Positions 45,230 through 55,814 are shown, counted from the stretch's first letter. The stretch: 64,000 nt of DNA from Sphingobium fontiphilum (GCF_014196635.1 NZ_JACIEB010000002.1:124001-188000), one strand, 5' to 3'. The notes: generated by a model not told the origin, from the sequence alone. Program-made: numbers and translations.

Positions 45230-47364
45230 GAACTTCACTTTTGGCCATTGCGGCCTGCCTGGTCGCAACCCCGGCGCTTGCCGATGAGGCGAGCGATGAA
45301 GCGGCCCGGGACCAGATCGTCGTCACCGGCCTGCTGGAACGTCAGGCCGAAGCTGCCGGACGGCTGGGCCTGACCAACCGGGAAACACCGGCGATCGTCG
45401 ATGTTGTCACGCAGGAAGATTTCCAGGCGCAGGGCGTGCGCAATGCGATCGAGGCTTTGAATGCCGCGCCCGGGGTTGCCTCAGGCACGCTGCCAGGCTC
45501 GATGGGTTCGGTCTCGATGCGTGGCTTCCACCGCGCGGTGAACTATCTCTACGACGGCGTGCGGATGGCCAACTCCGACGTTGGCGTACGCAACTGGGAT
45601 AGCTGGTCGTTCGAGCGGATCGAGGTGATCAAGGGGCCTGCCTCGGTCACCTCCGGCGAAGGCGCGCTTGCAGGCGCCATCAACTTCGTGCCGCGTCGGC
45701 CGAAGCTGGGTGAGACAAGCGGCGAGATGCTCGCCAGCTACGGCAGCTTCGACACGGCCAGGCTCGCGGGCGACGTCAACCTGCCTCTGGGCGACACCGT
45801 CGCTGCCCGCGTGAACGCGTCGTGGTCGCGTACGTCAGGATGGATCGACGATACCGACTCCAACACCTTTGCGGTGAGCGGTTCGCTGCTGTTCAAGCCG
45901 ACCGAGCGCTTCTCGCTGACGGTCTCAGCGGACTATTTCCGCGACAAATATTCGACGATCTACTACGGCACGCCGGTGGTTTCCCGTGATGTTGCACGAG
46001 ATCCGTCGGATGCGGTTTCGGGCAGCGCGGGGCTGGTGCTCGACAAGGCCATGCGCCGAGTCAACTTCAACCTGACCGATGGCGACATGGGCTCAGACAC
46101 GATCTGGCTGCGGGCGCGTGCGGACTATGAGCTGACGGATACTCTGCATATCGTGAGCGATACGAGCTGGTATACGTCGGATCGCCAATGGCAGGACTCC
46201 GATGAATATGGTTTCAATGCCGGAACCGGCCTGATCGATCGCTATCTGACGCTCATCACTCACGATCATCAGTATTGGAACCAGCGTCTGCATCTGGCCT
46301 TCGACGGCAAGGTGGCTGGCCTGCGCAACCGGTTCACGCTCGGCGTGGAATTCGGCAAGACCGATTTCTTCACCGTGCGACGCTTCGGCACGGCGGCCTC
46401 GGCCGATCCTTTCAATCCCGTGCGCGGCACATTCCCGGCCGACACCCCGGCCAATTTCGGCACACGCCAGAATGTATCCGCAGACGTGAAGGCCTTTGCT
46501 GTCTTCGCTGAAGATGCGCTCAACCTGACGCCCGATTGGCTGCTCGTCGGCGGTATCCGGTTCGACAACTTCAAGCTCGACCGCTCCGTGCTCAACGTCA
46601 CGGCGAACACCACGCAAAACTATGGTCAGGATTATGATGCCGTCTCGTGGCGCGCCGGCACGGTCTACAGCATCACGCCGCGCACCCAGCTTTTTGCACA
46701 ATACACCCGCGCGGTAACGCCGCTGAGCGGTCTGCTGTTCATGAGCGCGACCAATGCCAATTTCAAACTGACGACCGGCTATTCCTACGAAGCGGGGATC
46801 AAGACCTCGCTGACCGGGAGCGGCGTCGAACTGACCGCCTCGGCCTTCAAGATCAGGCAGGATGACATCCTGACCCGCGATCCGGTCAATCCGGCGGTGG
46901 TCCTGCAGGGCGGCAACCTCCAGTCGAAGGGCGTGGAAGTTTCGCTGAACCTCCCGGCTACCGAGGACCTCGACATTGCGCTGAGCGGCACACTTCTTGA
47001 TGCCGAATATGGCCAGTTGGTCGAAGCGGGCGGCGCGAACCGCAGCGGCAACCGCCCGCCCAACGTGCCGGAACGACTTGCCGATGCCGTCGTGACCTGG
47101 TCGCCCAAGGCCCTGCCGATCACGCTCACTGGCAGCGTGCGGCACAATGGCGGCTTCTACACGTCGAATGCGAATACGGTGCGGGTGAACGCGTTTACCA
47201 CCGTCGATGCAGCGATTGCATGGAATGCCTCGTTCGGCACGCTGACCCTGCGAGGCCGCAACCTGACTGACAAGTTCTACGCCGACTGGTCGGGTTATGC
47301 CTCCGGGCTGCTGTTTATCGGCGCACCGAGGAGCGTCGAATTGTCGCTTACAAGAAAGTTCTGA
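45226..47364 (+). CDS. TonB-dependent receptor (siderophore or metal type)
   Basis: The 712-residue protein has a signal peptide (SLLAIAACLVATPALAD), a TonB-box-like QIVVTG, a plug domain (VDVVTQEDFQAQGVRNAIEALN, SVSMRGFHRAVNYLYDGVRM, ERIEVIKGPASVTSGEGALAGAINF) and a complete barrel ending ELSLTRKF. The SxTGEGALAGxINF pattern is that of ferrisiderophore receptors. Translational coupling to the PepSY gene and position after PCu(A)C and SCO suggest uptake of a copper or iron complex; the ligand is unknown. Confidence 0.93.
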   Translation: MRTSLLAIAACLVATPALADEASDEAARDQIVVTGLLERQAEAAGRLGLTNRETPAIVDVVTQEDFQAQGVRNAIEALNAAPGVASGTLPGSMGSVSMRGFHRAVNYLYDGVRMANSDVGVRNWDSWSFERIEVIKGPASVTSGEGALAGAINFVPRRPKLGETSGEMLASYGSFDTARLAGDVNLPLGDTVAARVNASWSRTSGWIDDTDSNTFAVSGSLLFKPTERFSLTVSADYFRDKYSTIYYGTPVVSRDVARDPSDAVSGSAGLVLDKAMRRVNFNLTDGDMGSDTIWLRARADYELTDTLHIVSDTSWYTSDRQWQDSDEYGFNAGTGLIDRYLTLITHDHQYWNQRLHLAFDGKVAGLRNRFTLGVEFGKTDFFTVRRFGTAASADPFNPVRGTFPADTPANFGTRQNVSADVKAFAVFAEDALNLTPDWLLVGGIRFDNFKLDRSVLNVTANTTQNYGQDYDAVSWRAGTVYSITPRTQLFAQYTRAVTPLSGLLFMSATNANFKLTTGYSYEAGIKTSLTGSGVELTASAFKIRQDDILTRDPVNPAVVLQGGNLQSKGVEVSLNLPATEDLDIALSGTLLDAEYGQLVEAGGANRSGNRPPNVPERLADAVVTWSPKALPITLTGSVRHNGGFYTSNANTVRVNAFTTVDAAIAWNASFGTLTLRGRNLTDKFYADWSGYASGLLFIGAPRSVELSLTRKF

Positions 47365-47370
47365 TCGAGC

Positions 47371-47397
47371 TGCAGGGTCGGCATGGCCGACCCTGCA
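47371..47397 (+). terminator. Perfect hairpin after the TonB receptor gene
   Basis: TGCAGGGTCGGC (47371-47382) and GCCGACCCTGCA (47386-47397) are perfect 12-base arms with a 3-base loop. No T-run follows, so it may stop transcription weakly or protect the 3' end of the transcript. Confidence 0.5.
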
Positions 47398-47439
47398 CCC
47401 TTGACGGGTCTACAAGCTGGCGGATTGGCTGGAAGCCGC

Positions 47440-47860
47440 CTATGCCAGATTGGCGAGCTCGACAGGGTGCGTCCCCGGGGCGGTCGCAGGCCCTTGTAGG
47501 CGAGCGGCAGGTGATCGATCTGAGTCTTCATATGCCAGTGATCTGGCCGTGTCGTTCCGGGCTGCACCAGACTTGCGCTTCGGACCAAAGGGTATGTTCG
47601 CGCAGTTCGTGGACGGCGGGATGATCGTCGTCCTTGACCGAATCTGGCAAGGGCAGGTCGAAAGGATTGAAAATCCGCGTCTCGCAACCGAAGAACTGGA
47701 GCAGGCACGCTGCTTCCTCAACGGCCAAACGTAAGTAGGACCGCTCGCACATCGAGCCTTAGAGCAGCAGGACGCGCGGCGGAGGATCGAGTTCGCCGAG
47801 GCCAAGCCCAGGGCGACGATGGACAAATTCCGGCTTGAGCGCGGCAAGATGGTCCGCGTC
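47440..47860 (-). pseudogene. arsH: arsH pseudogene
   Basis: Minus-strand frames spell most of ArsH, an organoarsenical/flavin oxidoreductase. PPPRVLLL is followed by TAA at 47759-47761 where a tyrosine is expected (LLLYGS). Next comes SMCERSYLRLAVEEAACLLQ, then FFGCETRIFNP, VKDDDHPAVHELREH and WSEAQVWCSPERHGQITG. A lost base near 47530 then shifts the frame to MKTQIDHLPLAYKGLRP. Similarity stops at about 47460, so the C-terminal third is absent. The rest of an ars operon is not present. Confidence 0.82.
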
Positions 47861-47942
47861 GGCCAGCCCAACTCGGCAGTAGCCCAAAAACAGCGTCCGC
47901 CTGCGAAAGTGCGCATCTCATTGGATCATTCCTTTCGCTGCC

Positions 47943-48629
47943 TCACGAGAGAATGAGACGATAGCCAACTCCCGGCTCGTTGCGGATCAGTGTCGGCTGT
48001 GAAGGATCATCTTCCAGTCTTCGTCTGATGCCCCGAGCCGCTACGCGCAGATATTCAACATCTGACTCGTGCCCTGGCCCCCAGACGGATCGAAGCAATT
48101 GAGCATGAGTCACGACCCTGCCGGGCGATTTGGCCAACTCGGCCAGAAGGCCGTATTCTTTAGGCGTAAGGTGTATCTCCACGCCGGATTTGCGGACTAT
48201 CCGACCAGCGAGATCGATCTCGATTTCGCCGCAGCGCACGATCGGATGAGCTGTCTCGTTCGCGAGCCGGTGCCTCAGGGCCGTCCGTATTCTGGCCAGC
48301 ACCTCTTCGCTATCGAAAGGCTTGGATACATAGTCGTCGGCACCAAGATCCAGGGCTGCGACCTTCTGATCCGTCGCGTCTCGCGCCGAGACCACGATAA
48401 CCGCAGGGCCGACGCTTTTGATGATCGGGATCAGCTCCAGACCGTCCCGGTCGGGAAGGCCAAGGTCAAGGAGAACGACCTCCGGCTTGTCGATCCGAAT
48501 CGCCGAAAGTGTTTCCTTCGCGGAACCAGCTTCGACCACCCGATAGTCTGCTCGGGTTAGGCCCGCGTGGAGCAGCCGCCGTATCGCGGGTTCGTCATCG
48601 ACCACCAGAATTGTCAACGGATTGCTCAT
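47943..48629 (-). CDS. kdpE: KdpE response regulator
   Basis: The 228-residue OmpR-class regulator has a receiver domain (ILVVDDEPAIRRLL, phospho-acceptor Asp55 in VVLLDLGLPDRDG, lysine in YVSKPFDSEE) and a winged-helix domain (LTPKEYGLLAELAKSPGRVV, EYLRVAARGIRRRLEDDPS). ATG at 48629 overlaps the kdpD stop in ATGA. It activates kdpFABC when potassium is scarce and is the last gene of the operon. Confidence 0.95.
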   Translation of the reverse strand: MSNPLTILVVDDEPAIRRLLHAGLTRADYRVVEAGSAKETLSAIRIDKPEVVLLDLGLPDRDGLELIPIIKSVGPAVIVVSARDATDQKVAALDLGADDYVSKPFDSEEVLARIRTALRHRLANETAHPIVRCGEIEIDLAGRIVRKSGVEIHLTPKEYGLLAELAKSPGRVVTHAQLLRSVWGPGHESDVEYLRVAARGIRRRLEDDPSQPTLIRNEPGVGYRLILS

Positions 48630-51283
48630 TCCCGTGGCCACTCCTTGAGCTGTCCGGGACGGAACCGGATTGCAAACGATGCGCCCATTCCATCCGTGCG
48701 ATTGGCTGCCAGCACCTCAAGCCCCATCGCTTCGGCAAAGCCCTTGACGATCGCTAGACCAAGGCCTGTTCCACCCTTGCGATCGGACCCCTCGATCCGG
48801 GTGAAAGTCTCGAAGATGCGTTTCTCCTGCCCCTCGGGAATGCCAGGACCTTCATCCTCGACCGAAAGCGCAAGACCGTGCGCGTCGCGATGCGCTGCGA
48901 TCGTTACAGGAGTACCCGGTTGACCGTATTTGGCGGCATTCTCGATCAGGTTGATCAGACAGTGATGGAACAGTTGCGGGTCAACCAATACGAAGGGCAA
49001 ATCGGCGGGGATATTCATGTGGGTCGGATGATCGAGAAGTGTTGCTCCAAGATCGTGAAGTGCACTGGCAACCGCTTCCGAGAGGTCGACTGGTTCAATG
49101 CTCTGGTGCAGTGAACCGGCCTCGATCCGGACCATGTCGAGGAGGTTGGCGACGAAGCGATGGAGCCGCTCGGCCTCGGAACGGGTGGCCAGAAGCTGCT
49201 GCTCCTGCTCCGGCGAGGTAGCGCGGATTTCCTTTAGCGAGCCCAGGATCGTCGTCAGCGGGGTGCGTAGGTCATGGCTGACCGACGACAAAAGCGCATG
49301 GCGAAGCCGGTCACGCTCGCGCACGTGGGCGAGGTTTGACATTTCCTCCTCCAGCGCGATGCGTTCAAGGGCAAGCCCCGCTTGGTCAAGCAGGCTGAGC
49401 AAGAGCGGCAACTGGTCCGAGCGGATCGGTGCGCGTGCGTCTGACCGGGACAATCCGAACACGGCCATGACCTTGCCCGCCGTGCCCACGGGATAGAACA
49501 GCCATTCCGATGCCGTCAGAGTGTCAGACCCCCGTCCTGCTGGTTTGTTGTTGTCGAGCGTCCACCGCGCTGCGGCCTCGTCGAGCAACTCCAGCTTGTA
49601 CCCCGACGGGCACGACGCGCGGATGCTCAGGCTATCCTTTTCAGGAATGAGGATCATGGTGTTGCCGTCAAGCAATCGCGCGACCTCGGCACACAACACT
49701 TGAGCCAGTTCGTCGGTCGTGCTGATGCCTGTCAATTGGCGTGCAAAGCCGGCGAGTGAGCTGTTCTGCGCGGAACTGGCCTGCGCCAGCAAGGCTTGCT
49801 CGCGCACTTGGGATGCAAGCTGGCTGCCGACGATGGCGACGCCCAGCAGCACCAGCACCGTGATGATGTTCTGTGGATCCTCAATGGTGAAGGTATGGGT
49901 CGGCGGGATGAAGAAGAAGTTGTAGGCGAGCGAGGAAATCAACCCAGTGACGATGCCCGTGCGCAGGCCGTAACGTGTGGCCGCGACCATCACCGGAATG
50001 AGAAACAGCAAGCCGATGTTCGTGATGTTGCCGCGCGCGAAGATCGCCATGCCGAGCACTGTGACTACGAAAACCAGACCCAGCGAAACGGCATAGCCGG
50101 ACGGTGCACCCCACGCGCCGCCAGACCTCTCCGGCGGCAAGGACCGCCGGAATTGCGATGGTTCGAACGGAAGGACATGCACTGCAAGGCCCGGCGTCTC
50201 TCGCACGAGCCTGTCGACAACCGAGCCATGACGTATTTCGAACCAGCGAGAACGCACGGACTTTCCCACAATAAGTTGGGTCGCGCGTGCGTCCGCAGCG
50301 AATTGCTTCAGGCCCTCCAGCACACTCGTGGCCGGCACGGTCGCCACCTGTGCGCCCAGTTGGGCAGCGAGATGCATTGTCTCGGCCAACTGGGTATGCT
50401 CGGCCTTGGTGAAACCCGTGCTGCGCGGTGTTTCGATATGAACCGCGGTCCATGGCGCGCGGAGGGCATCGGCGAGGCGCTTGGCCGCACGGACCAGTTC
50501 AGGCCCACCCGGCTGTTCGCTAATCGCTAATACGAGCCGATCGTTGACCGCCCAGGTGCCAGCAACTGCATTTGCCCGCATGTAGTCGAGCATCTGTGCA
50601 TCGACCGCCTGAGCGGCGCGACGCAAGGCAAGTTCGCGCAGCGCCGAAAGGTTCGACTTGGAGAAGAAGTGGCCAAGCGCTCGGGTGGCGACTTCGGGAA
50701 TATAGACCTTTCCCTCGCGCAACCGCTCGATGAGTTCGTCAGGCGGGATATCGACGATTTCCAGTTCCGCGTCCTCGATCACCCGATCGGGCAGTGTCTC
50801 GCGGACACGAACTCTGGTGAATGAGGCGATCAGGTCGTTGAGGCTTTCCAGATGCTGGATATTGAGCGTCGAATAGACATTGATGCCCGCTTCGAGCAGT
50901 TCCTCGATATCCTGATAGCGCTTGTCGTGACGACTGCCAGGCGCGTTGGTGTGGGCCAGTTCGTCGACGAGGACAAGCGCAGGCTTGCGCGCAAGAATAG
51001 CATCGATGTCCATCTCGTCGAGGATGTGCCCCTGGTACTCGATCGTCTTGCGCGGCACGACTTCGAAACCATGGACCTTGTCCTCGGTCTCGCGGCGGCC
51101 ATGCGTCTCGACTATGCCGATCACGACATCGATGCCCGCATCGCGCCGCGCAGCGCCATCCGTAAGCATCTCGTAAGTCTTGCCGACACCCGGAGCCGCC
51201 CCGAGAAACACCTTGAGGCGGCCCTTGCCCTCCCGGGCAGCTGCTCTCAGCAGGGCGTCTGGATCGGGGCGCTGATCGTTCAT
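48626..51283 (-). CDS. kdpD: KdpD sensor kinase
   Basis: The 885-residue protein has the full KdpD layout: an N-terminal KdpD domain with Walker A (VFLGAAPGVGKTYEML, Lys35), a universal-stress-protein-like domain (LVLAISEQPGG), four close membrane helices around residues 400-490, a GAF-like segment, and kinase motifs LLSSVSHDLRTPLTTIL, NLIENAAKYGQPG and GGTGLGLAIVKGFA. It senses potassium shortage and phosphorylates KdpE. It overlaps kdpC by four bases. Confidence 0.96.
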   Translation of the reverse strand: MNDQRPDPDALLRAAAREGKGRLKVFLGAAPGVGKTYEMLTDGAARRDAGIDVVIGIVETHGRRETEDKVHGFEVVPRKTIEYQGHILDEMDIDAILARKPALVLVDELAHTNAPGSRHDKRYQDIEELLEAGINVYSTLNIQHLESLNDLIASFTRVRVRETLPDRVIEDAELEIVDIPPDELIERLREGKVYIPEVATRALGHFFSKSNLSALRELALRRAAQAVDAQMLDYMRANAVAGTWAVNDRLVLAISEQPGGPELVRAAKRLADALRAPWTAVHIETPRSTGFTKAEHTQLAETMHLAAQLGAQVATVPATSVLEGLKQFAADARATQLIVGKSVRSRWFEIRHGSVVDRLVRETPGLAVHVLPFEPSQFRRSLPPERSGGAWGAPSGYAVSLGLVFVVTVLGMAIFARGNITNIGLLFLIPVMVAATRYGLRTGIVTGLISSLAYNFFFIPPTHTFTIEDPQNIITVLVLLGVAIVGSQLASQVREQALLAQASSAQNSSLAGFARQLTGISTTDELAQVLCAEVARLLDGNTMILIPEKDSLSIRASCPSGYKLELLDEAAARWTLDNNKPAGRGSDTLTASEWLFYPVGTAGKVMAVFGLSRSDARAPIRSDQLPLLLSLLDQAGLALERIALEEEMSNLAHVRERDRLRHALLSSVSHDLRTPLTTILGSLKEIRATSPEQEQQLLATRSEAERLHRFVANLLDMVRIEAGSLHQSIEPVDLSEAVASALHDLGATLLDHPTHMNIPADLPFVLVDPQLFHHCLINLIENAAKYGQPGTPVTIAAHRDAHGLALSVEDEGPGIPEGQEKRIFETFTRIEGSDRKGGTGLGLAIVKGFAEAMGLEVLAANRTDGMGASFAIRFRPGQLKEWPRE

Positions 51284-51876
51284 TGCTTGGTATTTGCGCG
51301 CGCTGCGGCCTTTCTGTCGAGTGCAAGGTTGAGTTCGAGGACATTGACACGGGGTTCACCGATGAAGCCGAGCATTGCCCCATCGGTGTGATCTGCGATG
51401 AGCCTGCGCAACTCGGTCACGTTCACCTGCCTCGCCTGTGCTACGCGGGCTGCCTGGAAATAGGCCGCCTCGGGCGTGATATGGGGATCAAGCCCCGAGG
51501 CGGAAGTTGTCACCAGGTCAGGCGGGACGATAGCGCCCGGTGAGGTTTTGATTGCGGCGGTGTCTGCCTTGACGCGGTCGGCGAGAACCTGGCTGGTCGG
51601 GCCGAGATTGGATCCGGCAGACGCGGCAGCGTCATATCCCTGGCCGGCGGCAGAAAGGCGACCGTGAAAATAGCTGGGGCTCGCAAAGCCCTGTCCGATC
51701 AGCTCAGAGCCGATCACGCGTTCGCCGTCACGAAGCAAGCTGCCGTTCGCCTGCTTGGGAAACAGAATCTGGCCAAACCCTGTGAGCGCAGCCGGATAGG
51801 CAAGGCCAAGAAGCACGGCGAAAAGCACGGTGAACACCAGGGCTGGACGGACGGCGGTGGTGAAATCCTTGAACAT
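51280..51876 (-). CDS. kdpC: KdpC subunit of the potassium ATPase
   Basis: The 198-residue protein has one N-terminal membrane helix (PALVFTVLFAVLLGLAYPA) and the conserved periplasmic part GSELIGQGFASPSYFHGRLS, ASAGSNLGPTSQVLADRV and ASGLDPHITPEAAYFQAARV. KdpC helps assemble and stabilise the KdpFABC pump. It starts 11 bases after kdpB. Confidence 0.96.
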   Translation of the reverse strand: MFKDFTTAVRPALVFTVLFAVLLGLAYPAALTGFGQILFPKQANGSLLRDGERVIGSELIGQGFASPSYFHGRLSAAGQGYDAAASAGSNLGPTSQVLADRVKADTAAIKTSPGAIVPPDLVTTSASGLDPHITPEAAYFQAARVAQARQVNVTELRRLIADHTDGAMLGFIGEPRVNVLELNLALDRKAAARANTKQ

Positions 51877-51887
51877 TGTTCTTGTCC

Positions 51888-53903
51888 TCAGGCGAGATTA
51901 AGGCCGGCGACGGTAAGGTCGATCAGCTTGATGCCAACGAACGGCGCCACGAGGCCGCCAAGACCGTAGACGGCTAGATTGCGGGCCAGCAGCGGGCCTG
52001 CCCCCATCGGCTTGTAGGTGACACCCCTCAGAGCCAGCGGCACAAGGCATGGGATGATCAGGGCATTGAAGATGATCGCCGAGAGGATTGCGCTGTTGGG
52101 CGAAGCCAGATTCATCACGTTGAGCACTGCCAGGCCCGGATAAAGCACCACGAACATCGCAGGGATGATCGCGAAGTATTTGGCGACATCGTTGGCGACC
52201 GAGAATGTGGTCAGCGCGCCGCGCGTCATCAGCAGCTGCTTGCCGAGCCCGACGATCTCGATCAGCTTGGTCGGATCGCTGTCCAGATCGACCATGTTGC
52301 CCGCCTCGCGCGCAGCCTGAGTGCCAGTGTTCATCGCCACGCCGACATCGGCCTGCGCCAGTGCAGGCGCATCATTGGTGCCGTCGCCGCACATCGCGAC
52401 CAGTTTGCCACCCTGTTGCTCCTTGCGGATCAGTGCCAACTTGTCCTCGGGCGTGGCCTCGGCGAGGAAATCGTCGACTCCGGCCTCGGCTGCGATCGCG
52501 GCTGCGGTGAGCGGGTTGTCGCCGGTTATCATCACGGTGCGGATGCCCATGCGGCGCAGTTCGGCAAAGCGTTCGCGCACGCCGGCCTTGATCACGTCCT
52601 TGAGCGCCACCGCGCCCAGCAGCTTGCCGTCGAGCGCAACTGCCAGCGGTGTCTGGCCTGAACGCGCTATTTCCTCGGTGATCCGGCGCATTTCCACCGC
52701 TTGCAGCGAGGATTCGGAGCCCGGGTTGGCTCTGAAGATCGCATCGACCGCGCCTTTCTGGATCAGGACGCTGTTCAGCTTCACGCCGGAAATGCGGGTC
52801 TGCGCGGAAAACGGGATGACCTCGGCGTGGTCGGGCAGGTCTCGCATGGCTATCCCGAACTTTTCGCGCGCCAGCGTGACGATCGAGCGGCCTTCGGGTG
52901 TCTCGTCGGCGAGGCTGGCGATCAACGCTGCCTTGGCGACTTCGTTCGCATCCACTCCGCTAAGCGCGACGAACTGGGCCGCCTGGCGGTCGCCGATGGT
53001 AATCGTGCCGGTCTTGTCGAGTAGCAGGACATCGACGTCGCCGGCAGCCTCCACCGCGCGCCCGGACTTGGCGAGCACGTTGAAGCGCACCAGGCGGTCC
53101 ATGCCTGCAATCCCGATTGCCGAAAGCAGCGCGGCGATGGTGGTCGGGATTAGCGTGATCAGCAAGGCAGCCAGCACAGCCACCGGAATGCTTCCGCCCG
53201 CATAGCTGGCGAAGCCGGGAATGGTGGCAACCGCGATCAGGAAGATGATCGTCAGCCCGACCAGCAGGATCGTCAGCGCAATCTCATTGGGCGTCTTCTG
53301 CCGCTCCGCGCCTTCGACCAGTGCGATCATGCGATCGAGAAAGCCCTTGCCGGGTTCCTGCGTCACCCGCACCTTGATCGAGTCCGAGATCACCCGGGTG
53401 CCCGCAGTGACCGCCGAGCGGTCGCCCCCGGCTTCGCGGATGACTGGCGCACTCTCGCCGGTAATGGCGGATTCGTTGACCGAGGCGACGCCCTCGATCA
53501 CTTCACCGTCGGCAGGGATCAGGTCGCCGGTCTGGACGAGCACGATCTCGCCCATTTTCAGTTGCGAGGCGGGAACGACCCTCCCATCCGGTAACTTCGC
53601 GCTGAGTTCGGACTTGGTCGCCCGGAGCGACGCCGCCTGGGCCCGCCCGCGGCCCTCGGCCAGTGCTTCGGCGAAAGTGCCGAACAGGACAGTCAGCCAC
53701 AGCCATATAATCAGCTGCACCTGGAAGCTGACAGCGAGGCCGCTGCCGCCGATGACAAGCAGCAAGCTGAGCAGGAGCGCCACGACCGCAGTCGTGAACA
53801 GAACCGGATTGCGGATCAGTTCAGCCGGATTGAGCTTGCGAAAGGCGTCGCCGATCGCCGGAACGACCAGTTTGGCCGAGAACATGGATGATGTTGTGGT
53901 CAC
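51888..53903 (-). CDS. kdpB: KdpB, ATPase subunit of the potassium pump
   Basis: The 671-residue P-type ATPase has Asp296 in [14 protein letters not shown] as the phosphorylated residue, the TGES actuator loop ([11 protein letters not shown]), [14 protein letters not shown], and [17 protein letters not shown]. The length is normal for KdpB. It drives potassium uptake through KdpA. It lies 12 bases after kdpA and is followed by kdpC. Confidence 0.97.
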   Translation of the reverse strand: MTTTSSMFSAKLVVPAIGDAFRKLNPAELIRNPVLFTTAVVALLLSLLLVIGGSGLAVSFQVQLIIWLWLTVLFGTFAEALAEGRGRAQAASLRATKSELSAKLPDGRVVPASQLKMGEIVLVQTGDLIPADGEVIEGVASVNESAITGESAPVIREAGGDRSAVTAGTRVISDSIKVRVTQEPGKGFLDRMIALVEGAERQKTPNEIALTILLVGLTIIFLIAVATIPGFASYAGGSIPVAVLAALLITLIPTTIAALLSAIGIAGMDRLVRFNVLAKSGRAVEAAGDVDVLLLDKTGTITIGDRQAAQFVALSGVDANEVAKAALIASLADETPEGRSIVTLAREKFGIAMRDLPDHAEVIPFSAQTRISGVKLNSVLIQKGAVDAIFRANPGSESSLQAVEMRRITEEIARSGQTPLAVALDGKLLGAVALKDVIKAGVRERFAELRRMGIRTVMITGDNPLTAAAIAAEAGVDDFLAEATPEDKLALIRKEQQGGKLVAMCGDGTNDAPALAQADVGVAMNTGTQAAREAGNMVDLDSDPTKLIEIVGLGKQLLMTRGALTTFSVANDVAKYFAIIPAMFVVLYPGLAVLNVMNLASPNSAILSAIIFNALIIPCLVPLALRGVTYKPMGAGPLLARNLAVYGLGGLVAPFVGIKLIDLTVAGLNLA

Positions 53904-53915
53904 GGTTTTTCGCCT

Positions 53916-55619
53916 TCAGAAAAGCTGGCCATTGATCATCGCGAGATGATCGGCGATCGGGCCGAGCGCGAGGCTGGGAAGGAAGGTCAGCCCGCCGACG
54001 ATCAGGATGATCGCGATCAGCAGACCGATCCACAGCGGACCGGTGGTGGGGAACGAACCGGCGCTTTCCGGCGTGTACTTCTTGGCCGCAAGGCTGCCGG
54101 CGATGGCCAGCACCGGCACGATCACGAAGAACCTTCCGATCCACATCGCTACCGAAAGCAGGCCATTGTAGAACGGGGTGCCAGCTGTCAGTCCCGCGAA
54201 TGCAGAGCCATTGTTGCCGGTGCCCGAACTGAACGCGTAGAGGATCTCCGAAAAGCCATGCGGTCCCTTGTTGAGTGGACCTGCAAGCCCATCCGGCAGC
54301 ACGGCACTGATGGCGGTGAAACCGAGGATGCACAGCGGCAGCACGGCAATCGCCAGCACCGCCAGCTTCACTTCCCGCGACTCGATCTTCTTGCCGACAT
54401 ATTCCGGCGTGCGGCCCACCATCAGCCCGGCGACGAACACCGCCAGCATCGCGAAGAGCAGGAAGCCATAGATGCCCGCTCCGACACCGCCGACGACAAT
54501 CTCTCCAAGCTGCATGTTGAAAAGCGGGATCATGCCACCGAGCGGGGTAAAGCTGTCATGCATGGCGTTGACTGCGCCGCAGGAGGCTGCGGTGGTGATG
54601 ACCGAGAACAGCGCGCTGGCCGCGATGCCGAAGCGGACTTCCTTGCCTTCCATATTGCCACCGGCGAGGCCCAGAGCATGGTGGATCGGATTGCCGGCGG
54701 CTTCCTGCCAATAGACTATGCTGACGCCGGCGAAGAAGATCACCATCATCGCCGAGAGGATTGCCCAGCCCTGGCGGGTGTTGCCGACCGCCTTGCCGAA
54801 GCACCAGGTCAGCCCGGCGCCGATCACAAAGATCGAGAGCATCTGCACCAGATTGGTCAGGGCCGTCGGATTCTCGAACGGATGGGCGGAATTGGCATTG
54901 AAGAAGCCGCCGCCGTTGGTTCCGAGCATCTTGATCGCTTCCTGGCTGGCGACAGGCCCGAGCACGATGGTCTGCTTGACCCCTTCAAGCGTTGTCGCAT
55001 CCACCGACGAGGCAAAGGTCTGCGGCACGCCGCTAGCGATCAGGAAAAGCGCATAGACCAGGCAGATCGGCAGCAGGATGTAGAGCGTCACCCGCGTACA
55101 ATCGGCCCAGAAATTGCCGATGCTCGCCATTTCGCGCCGCGCAAAGCCGCGGAACAGGGCGAAGGCGATCGCAATGCCTGTGGCGGCGGAGAGGAAGTTG
55201 TGGATCGTCAAACCCAGCATCTGGCTGAGGTCGGACAGCGCGACCTCCCCGGAATACCATTGCCAGTTGGTGTTGGTCGTAAAGCTGACCGCCGTATTCA
55301 GCGCCCCGTCCGCGCCAAGGCCGGGAAGTTCGCGTGGGTTCATCGGCAGGAACGCCTGCAGGCGCAGGATCGCATAGGTGAACAGCAACAGGACCAACTG
55401 GAACAGCAACATGTGCAACGCATAGCGGCGCCAGCTCTGCTCGGCATTGGGATCGATGCCGGCAAGCTTGTAGAAGCCGCGCTCGACCGGACCGAGCACA
55501 GGATGAAGCAAGGTTCGCCTGCCTTCGTAGACGGCGAAAAGCAACATCCCCATCGGCTTTGTCAGCGCGATAAGAATGCCGGTGAAGGCGAGGATCAGCG
55601 TCCAGCCCTGAATGGTCAT
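53916..55619 (-). CDS. kdpA: KdpA, potassium-binding channel subunit
   Basis: The 567-residue membrane protein has the KdpA selectivity-filter segments, including [58 protein letters not shown] and [15 protein letters not shown], each ending a pore loop. It is the potassium-translocating subunit. It follows kdpF by 11 bases. Confidence 0.97.
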   Translation of the reverse strand: MTIQGWTLILAFTGILIALTKPMGMLLFAVYEGRRTLLHPVLGPVERGFYKLAGIDPNAEQSWRRYALHMLLFQLVLLLFTYAILRLQAFLPMNPRELPGLGADGALNTAVSFTTNTNWQWYSGEVALSDLSQMLGLTIHNFLSAATGIAIAFALFRGFARREMASIGNFWADCTRVTLYILLPICLVYALFLIASGVPQTFASSVDATTLEGVKQTIVLGPVASQEAIKMLGTNGGGFFNANSAHPFENPTALTNLVQMLSIFVIGAGLTWCFGKAVGNTRQGWAILSAMMVIFFAGVSIVYWQEAAGNPIHHALGLAGGNMEGKEVRFGIAASALFSVITTAASCGAVNAMHDSFTPLGGMIPLFNMQLGEIVVGGVGAGIYGFLLFAMLAVFVAGLMVGRTPEYVGKKIESREVKLAVLAIAVLPLCILGFTAISAVLPDGLAGPLNKGPHGFSEILYAFSSGTGNNGSAFAGLTAGTPFYNGLLSVAMWIGRFFVIVPVLAIAGSLAAKKYTPESAGSFPTTGPLWIGLLIAIILIVGGLTFLPSLALGPIADHLAMINGQLF

Positions 55620-55630
55620 GTCAGCCCCCC

Positions 55631-55720
55631 TTAGAAGCGTTCGGGCCGGACGAGCACGGCCACCAGATAGACGAGCAAGCCGAGTGCGGTGAAACCGGCA
55701 AGAGCGAGTGGTAAAGTCAT
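55631..55720 (-). CDS. kdpF: KdpF, small stabilising subunit (29 aa)
   Basis: On the minus strand, ATG at 55720 opens 29 codons, [19 protein letters not shown] then AVLVRPERF, a single membrane helix with the RPERF end typical of KdpF. It starts the structural kdp genes just before kdpA, with a GGGGG-rich ribosome-binding site upstream. Confidence 0.9.
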   Translation of the reverse strand: MTLPLALAGFTALGLLVYLVAVLVRPERF

Positions 55721-55730
55721 CGCAACCCCC

Positions 55731-55814
55731 TCAGGCCTCGTCACAGAGGCGTACATAGGCGAGTGTCAGCAGGAACAGCCCGCCCAGCACCGCCAACCAC
55801 ATCAGATCGGTCAT
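55731..55814 (-). CDS. Small membrane peptide upstream of kdpF (27 aa)
   Basis: On the minus strand, ATG at 55814 gives TDLMWLAVLGGLFLLTLAY and VRLCDEA, a single membrane helix with a short charged tail containing one cysteine. It ends 10 bases before kdpF and has GGAAAAA upstream. I recall small ORFs of this kind before kdpF in other proteobacteria, usually unannotated. It may be an extra accessory peptide of the Kdp complex; this is inference. Confidence 0.65.
   Translation of the reverse strand: MTDLMWLAVLGGLFLLTLAYVRLCDEA

Noticed and set aside
53946-55634. 562-codon plus-strand frame opposite kdpA
   Set aside because: It is His-, Arg- and Asp-rich shadow text; kdpA is complete on the minus strand within a kdp operon.
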